Of a DNA stretch of 64,000 nt, positions 59,311-64,000 are shown one piece after another. Positions within the stretch are counted from its first letter, which is position 1; each line of letters starts with the position of its first letter. Under the pieces are notes generated by a model. It saw only the letters and a list, made by a program, of their open reading frames with translations, made no database searches and was not told the DNA's origin. The stretch spans positions 484,001 to 548,000 of the forward strand of contig JAJGOT010000350.1 of assembly GCA_022457155.1 (NCBI GenBank). Direction: 5' to 3'. Source of the DNA: Cladopsammia gracilis (taxonomy: Eukaryota > Cnidaria > Anthozoa > Scleractinia > Dendrophylliidae). The translations under genes were made by a program, and so were the position numbers.

Positions 59311-60449
59311 CCTTCGCGTTTAAGGCGACTTTGTCATCACAAATACACAGAGTAAAAACTTAGATAATATAACGTACCTCGAAGATGAAGATAGATAGGA
59401 GTTGACCATTACGGCCAAAGAAAGCATCTCTGAATGCACACACGGAAAGTCAAGTCCTATATGGCTATTGGTTTATAAAGCGAAAATAAAACACGAAAAG
59501 CTTGCTAATTCATCTCACGTCACTTCAACAGTGACGTTATTCGGTTTATTTTTATTTTTTTTATTTATTTTTAAACAATAGACAATGTCTAGTATATCAA
59601 TAGATCTAGAACTGTCTCCATATTGCTTAAAAAAGGGGTTCCTTGGCAATTAGCAACTATATTATTAACAAAACCTCAAAAAGTGATAAACGTTTCCTCT
59701 TTCGGATAAAGCGGCAAAAAGTGAATTCATCTCACGCAATGTTCAGTGTACTTCAACAGTGACGTTATAAGTACTTATTGAACGAGTGGGAGGGCCGGAT
59801 GAGGAAATATTTGGCTCGAGGTCATGGCGTACGGACCGAACGCATCGAGGTCCGTGCACAATGGCGAGTTTAAATCTATTTTTTCTCGAATATATATGGT
59901 AAATCCTATTTGTACACCCTGTCTTCAGAATTGTTTGCAAAAGCATTAACCGAGTTGTTGTTTACACATTGAGAGTTTCTCGGATATTTGACTGCAGTTA
60001 CAAATTTCTTGGTCAACGAAGGCCTTGTGTTAAATGCCATTGTACTGAGATCACTTCGGCATCAGCGAGGCGTACCAAGCAGAAACGACAAAAATAGTTG
60101 ATTAAAAAGCACACAAATATGTAGAATAGACAAAAGAGAAAGTCCTAAAATTAACCAGCTGTCAACAATGGTTCAATGCATTTGACATTTACAGAGATAG
60201 CTCATTACATGACAGACTTCAGATCAAAAGCTTTTTAAAATATACATCGACTAGTTTTTAAATAAACGCTTCCCTAACAAAAGTGTTACTTGTGTGAGTA
60301 AAATTGGCATATTTAAAACATTGCTACTGTGAAGCAAACTGGATGAAACCTTCACGCTCAAGGAAGGCAGTTTTATGCGATAGGTATAATATATGGAAAA
60401 AATATTGTTTCAATCTGTCGGAAAAAAAAACAATGAGTAGATATAAGTT

Positions 60450-60660
60450 GTACGTTCACCAACGGGAGGAGGGGAGTGGCTGACGTCATGGGTTAAAATA
60501 GGTAGAGATGACATCATAATATATTTTAGGTCAATGGGGAGTGATGACATCATATTATAAATTGTATGTTCGCGCCGCCCGGGATCGGGGATTAGCTGAC
60601 GTCATGATCCCTAGAGGTGAGGTCATGGGTTAAAAATAGGGAGAGATGACATCAAAGGAT
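60450..60660. repeat. Two diverged copies of a CRE-containing block
   Basis: Both have 'ctgacgtcatg', 'catgggttaaaa', 'tagg.agagatgacatca'. The second has an extra 'gaggtcatg'. tgacgtca is the CREB/ATF palindrome. Confidence 0.6.
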
Positions 60661-61091
60661 ACGGCGGTGTCTCTCAACTCTGGATTGCTAGTCTAATTTC
60701 CCGTAGTGTTGTGCCATACTTCTCAATGATAGCACCGTGGCGTTTGAAGAATTTAGTAAACGATTTACGAAGTAGCGTAGATTTGAACGCTTGGTGAAGG
60801 AGACGTGATGAAAGTCAGCGAAGTCTATGTATAAAATCCAACTTAGATGTGCAAATTCTAGCATAGAATATCATTCAGGTAATTAATTCCTATTTGGTAT
60901 TTTGTATTTTTATTGTGAAAACGTTTCATTATATCTGTAGATAAATACTAAAACGGGTCTAATAAGAACAAGCTAAAACTTTATAATGCGCAATTTATCT
61001 CTATTAGTAAGGCTCGAAAACAAGAAAATGTCAAGCTGACAATGTTGCTTAAGATTCTTTGAGAAGTTACTTGGAATTTTTAGCAATCATG

Positions 61092-61310
61092 CAAATGAAA
61101 TGGCAATGGAATGGATCGGGATGAAATGGAATGAAATGGAATGGAGCGGAGTGAAATGGAATGAAATGGAATAGAATGAAATTGAATGAAATAAAATGGG
61201 ATGGAATGGGATGGAATTAAATGAAATGCAATGCAATGTAATGCAATGCAATGCAGTGCAACGAAATGAAATGAAATGAAATGAAATGGAATTAAAAGGA
61301 ATGAAATAGA
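61092..61310. repeat. Pentanucleotide (ggaat/gaaat)n satellite
   Basis: Degenerate 5 bp repeats over ~220 bp. The minus-strand HSIPFHSI ORF is a by-product. Confidence 0.9.
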
Positions 61311-61559
61311 GTTATCTCCTTCAGAAGTTCCCAATGAATTAATGAACTCTCGTAATTTTTTTGTAAATATTCAATTAGTAAAATTCATTCTTTCATGCTT
61401 AGATCTCCGCAACAATCAAATTATCAATCCAGACGGATGTATCTTAATTGAACTTTCCCTTTTTTTTATTATATTATTGTTATTTCATTTTGTTATGTTG
61501 TAATGCTTTTGCAATACTGTAAGGATTTATAGTCATGCAAATAAAGCTACATGTTGCTG

Positions 61560-62237
61560 TTAAACGATTTTTATGTTTCTTTCTCGATTTTTTATTTTTA
61601 ATGACTTACGTAGTTTTGTCAGTGATACTCTAGATGGTTCTCTTCTTCTGAACCTACTTTGTGTCTTCACAGATTGTCTTATCGGTGAACGTGATCTAAC
61701 ATGAATTTTACTATCCATCTGAATAGCTACTGGATTTTTTACATTAACTAGACCAGGGAAATCTTTGAAAGGTGCTTTCAAACTACTATCATTCGATGAT
61801 TCATCACAGGTATTTGTTTGACAACGCCATCATCACAAGAACTTTCACTCATTGCAGCTTTCCCTTGATGGACCTTACTCATGTCCTGAAGGATATTTTT
61901 TGTGCTCAAAACATTCACATCACAAAGGACATAACTAGTTTGCAGAGAGACCCACCTTTTTGTATAATGAAGGATATTATTCGCGTCCCGAAGGACATAT
62001 CTAGTGTCCCGAAAGACGTTCATGTTCCTCAAAGAGGAATTTCTGGACTGAGTTGAAGCGGTGGTCAATCACCGAAGGACGTACGCGTGAAGTAGTTTCA
62101 GCTTGATGGTTGTCAAACAAATACCGTACCTTGATTCAATACTCGTCTTTCCATTCAAAACCTTTGTCAAATCTTCGCAAATCCTGAAAGATTCTTTCAA
62201 AACATAGTTTTGGCACATTCGGCAAAGATGTGCCTGT
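61560..62237 (-). CDS. Candidate spliced gene with a CxxC motif and basic C-terminus (partial)
   Basis: After acceptor 'cttctttgaacag' near 62,238, the minus strand reads AHLCRMCQNYVLKESFRICE followed by DLTKVLNGKTSIES and a possible donor 'ag|gtacgg' near 62,124. If spliced to 'gatag|tagtttg' near 61,787 it continues SSLKAPFKDFPGLVNVKNPV, then a basic tail with RSRSPIRQSVKTQSRFRRRE to the stop at 61,560. A 5' non-coding exon may end at 'gttcgtacg|gtaagt' near 62,280. CRxC plus a basic tail suggests a nuclear, zinc-binding protein, but only one cysteine pair is visible and I recognise no family. The start codon is not identified. Confidence 0.4.
61808..62131. mobile_element. Palindromic element forming the putative intron
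   Basis: Ends 'ggtatttgtttgacaacgcc' and the inverse of 'ggtatttgtttgacaacca'. The interior has tandem-like 'gaaggacat' motifs. It lies exactly between the two coding blocks of the gene candidate. Confidence 0.55.
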
Positions 62238-62656
62238 TCAAAGAAGAAAAATAATAGAAAAACATTATTTACTTACCGTACGAACGCACACGGAAAAATA
62301 ACTCTGCAGTAAAAAACGTATCAACTTCGATCAGTCAGCGGTTTCACCAAATCGTGCGGGTTCGTGAACAGTTCGTAGACGCCATATTGATTGCGAAAGT
62401 TGCTATTTTTCAATCCGAATGTTCATATTTAACGAAATCCTAACAATTCATCACTTTATAGGACATAATTATTATATCTTTCTAAAAATAGTATTTTAAT
62501 CATAGAAAGCGACTTAGAGAAAATTTCGAGAAAACCTCCAGCCGTTTCGGTATGCCGTCGGTCTTACTTAGTGCTTCGGCAAATCTTACTTACACTTACG
62601 GACTTACACAGACGACGACATAGTGCGTTACTGGCTATAAGCCAGAAAATACAAAA

Positions 62657-62860
62657 ATGGAGAAGGATATGCTTATGGATATAGGATTGATTTTGCATTC
62701 AACAGATACTCTGCAGCATGGTTGCTGTTTTGTAAATGTCACAGATGCTACTAAATTCTTACGTTCTTTCCTTAAGCAACGAGTGAGGCAATTTAATGTC
62801 CTTAAGCAAGACTCGAGTTTCAGTTCTTTGGCAAACCTCGTCAGTTGCTACCATGTGTAA
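62657..62860 (+). CDS. Small hypothetical ORF (67 aa), divergent from the CxxC gene candidate
   Basis: MEKDMLMDIGLILHSTDTLQ onward, ending NLVSCYHV. An in-context ATG (aaaaATGg) lies ~400 bp from the divergent candidate. No domain recognised and no splice evidence. Confidence 0.2.
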   Translation: MEKDMLMDIGLILHSTDTLQHGCCFVNVTDATKFLRSFLKQRVRQFNVLKQDSSFSSLANLVSCYHV

Positions 62861-64000
62861 ATGTCTTGTGGAATGATATGAAACCATTCAGTTGAAAATG
62901 AAATGTTTGTCATCACTTTTGTATTCCTGGAGAGTATGGAATGTTTTGTTTTCTCATTGGCTCTTGTAATTAAAACAATTGGGTTGTAGTAGTTTTGATT
63001 TGACGTCATATTGTGTTTCTTCAGAAGGCTTTTTGTGATTTCTTGTGCATGTACGGTCCTTTTTGACACAAAGGATAGCTCTTGTAGAGTTGTACAGAGG
63101 TGGTCTCGCAAATGCCTCAATAAATAGGACATTTATGTATCTTGCACAACAATCGTATGATTCTCGTTTAGTAGTGTTGTGTCACATGCATTCAGATGTA
63201 ATCTCGTGCATCGCAGCAGGACGAAGCACTGTCAAAAAATTATTATAGATAGTAGTATGAAAATAGACAGGCTAAACACGACTTCCACTCACGGCAAAAA
63301 AAAGTATGAATAAAGCATTAGTGATAAAGCTTTCCCAGTAAGACTTCAAAGATAATTGCGTCTTTAGATCATAGTTATGAATTTGCTCTCTTCGATGATA
63401 TTGACCTTTTGATCTCGGCGGATTATCTCTCAAATTGATAGGAGGATTTCATACTGTCCAGAGTCGTTAGATTTATTTTATTTCTTTATGCCGTTGTTCA
63501 GTGCTAGCTCTATTGGCATACATTGCGGTTTCTTTGGCTCACTTTTGTTGCAAAATAAATACTTATCGACTAAAGTTTGTTATCGCTTTGATGTTAAAAT
63601 AACCAAGAATAGGTTTGTATTTTTTAAGATTGAAGTCATTTAGACATAATTATATTCATTTTTCCTATAAATAATAGGCTGTACGTTTATTCTTCCAGGA
63701 ACAACCACATTATTTTCTTAAGGACATAAGCACTTGTTTAACGACCCAAATAGCCTATTTTCCCAGTAAGCACCAATAAGATAAGAACCTTTTTAGGCTA
63801 ACTTGGAAAATACAGGTTCTTATAAACAGGGGTTTACTGTATCCCGAGCGCCCCACATTTCATGGTTGGGAACCTTTCTGCTCCCTGTTATTCTACTTAG
63901 AGAACAGTATTGCAATTTTTATGACATACAGTGTATTGTATGGTAAAACAGTCATGTCCAAATTGCTCAAAGAATAGATTATGCTACCCACCTGGTTTAT
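62861..64000. other. Right end, no gene seen
   Basis: AT-rich. Short ORFs on both strands at 62,848-63,248 overlap antisense to each other and lack support. Confidence 0.4.

Noticed and set aside
61080..61334. 84-codon minus-strand ORF rich in HSIPFHSI
   Set aside because: Translation of a pentanucleotide satellite.
61772..62056. 94-codon plus-strand ORF with KDI repeats
   Set aside because: Falls within the palindromic element and is antisense to another equally long ORF. No independent support.
1..64000. Bacterial or viral genes, CRISPR arrays, rRNA
   Set aside because: Scanned both strands. No operon-like gene packing, phage or viral domains, regular spacer arrays or rRNA signatures were seen.

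Overview
The window looks like nuclear DNA of an invertebrate animal, most likely a cnidarian (stony coral or sea anemone). It is AT-rich. Genes are split by GT-AG introns, and almost everything between exons is made of inverted-repeat elements, tRNA-derived SINEs, microsatellites and local duplications. There are no operons, ribosome binding sites or CRISPR arrays. The species is inferred, not proven.

Layout. (1) 1-4,664, minus strand: the 5' end of a HERC3/HERC4-type RCC1-repeat gene. Four coding exons join in perfect phase, and the gene continues past the left edge. (2) 4,665-14,880: no convincing gene; a dense series of fold-back (MITE-like) elements, one SINE and G-rich tracts. (3) 14,885-37,978: four head-to-tail copies (U1-U4) of a roughly 5.5 kb unit of unknown function. 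Each holds small exon-like ORFs on the minus strand, conserved splice signals, a conserved TATA-like box, a 22-23 bp minisatellite of variable copy number and, in U1 and U2 only, an inserted MITE. (4) 38,000-45,100: intergenic; a 395 bp inverted-repeat element with a 10 bp target duplication and a tRNA-like core, simple repeats, and a decayed Helitron N-terminal region near 44.2-45.0 kb. (5) 47,168-55,272, minus strand: a complete four-exon rhodopsin-class GPCR of 332 aa, probably a peptide receptor, with introns full of repeats (a SINE, a 1.04 kb Mutator-like TIR element, two pairs of duplicated repeats). (6) 55,300-64,000: sparse; a ~970 bp TIR element, 80 bp tandem repeats, a pentanucleotide satellite, and a small minus-strand gene candidate at 61.56-62.24 kb with a CxxC motif and a palindromic element as its putative intron.

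HERC-type proteins are ubiquitin ligases or trafficking factors; the GPCR is a membrane receptor. Nothing suggests these genes work together. The most unusual part is the 23 kb tandem array. I could not match its conserved small exons to any known family, so whether it encodes secreted peptides, short spliced genes or non-coding transcripts is open.
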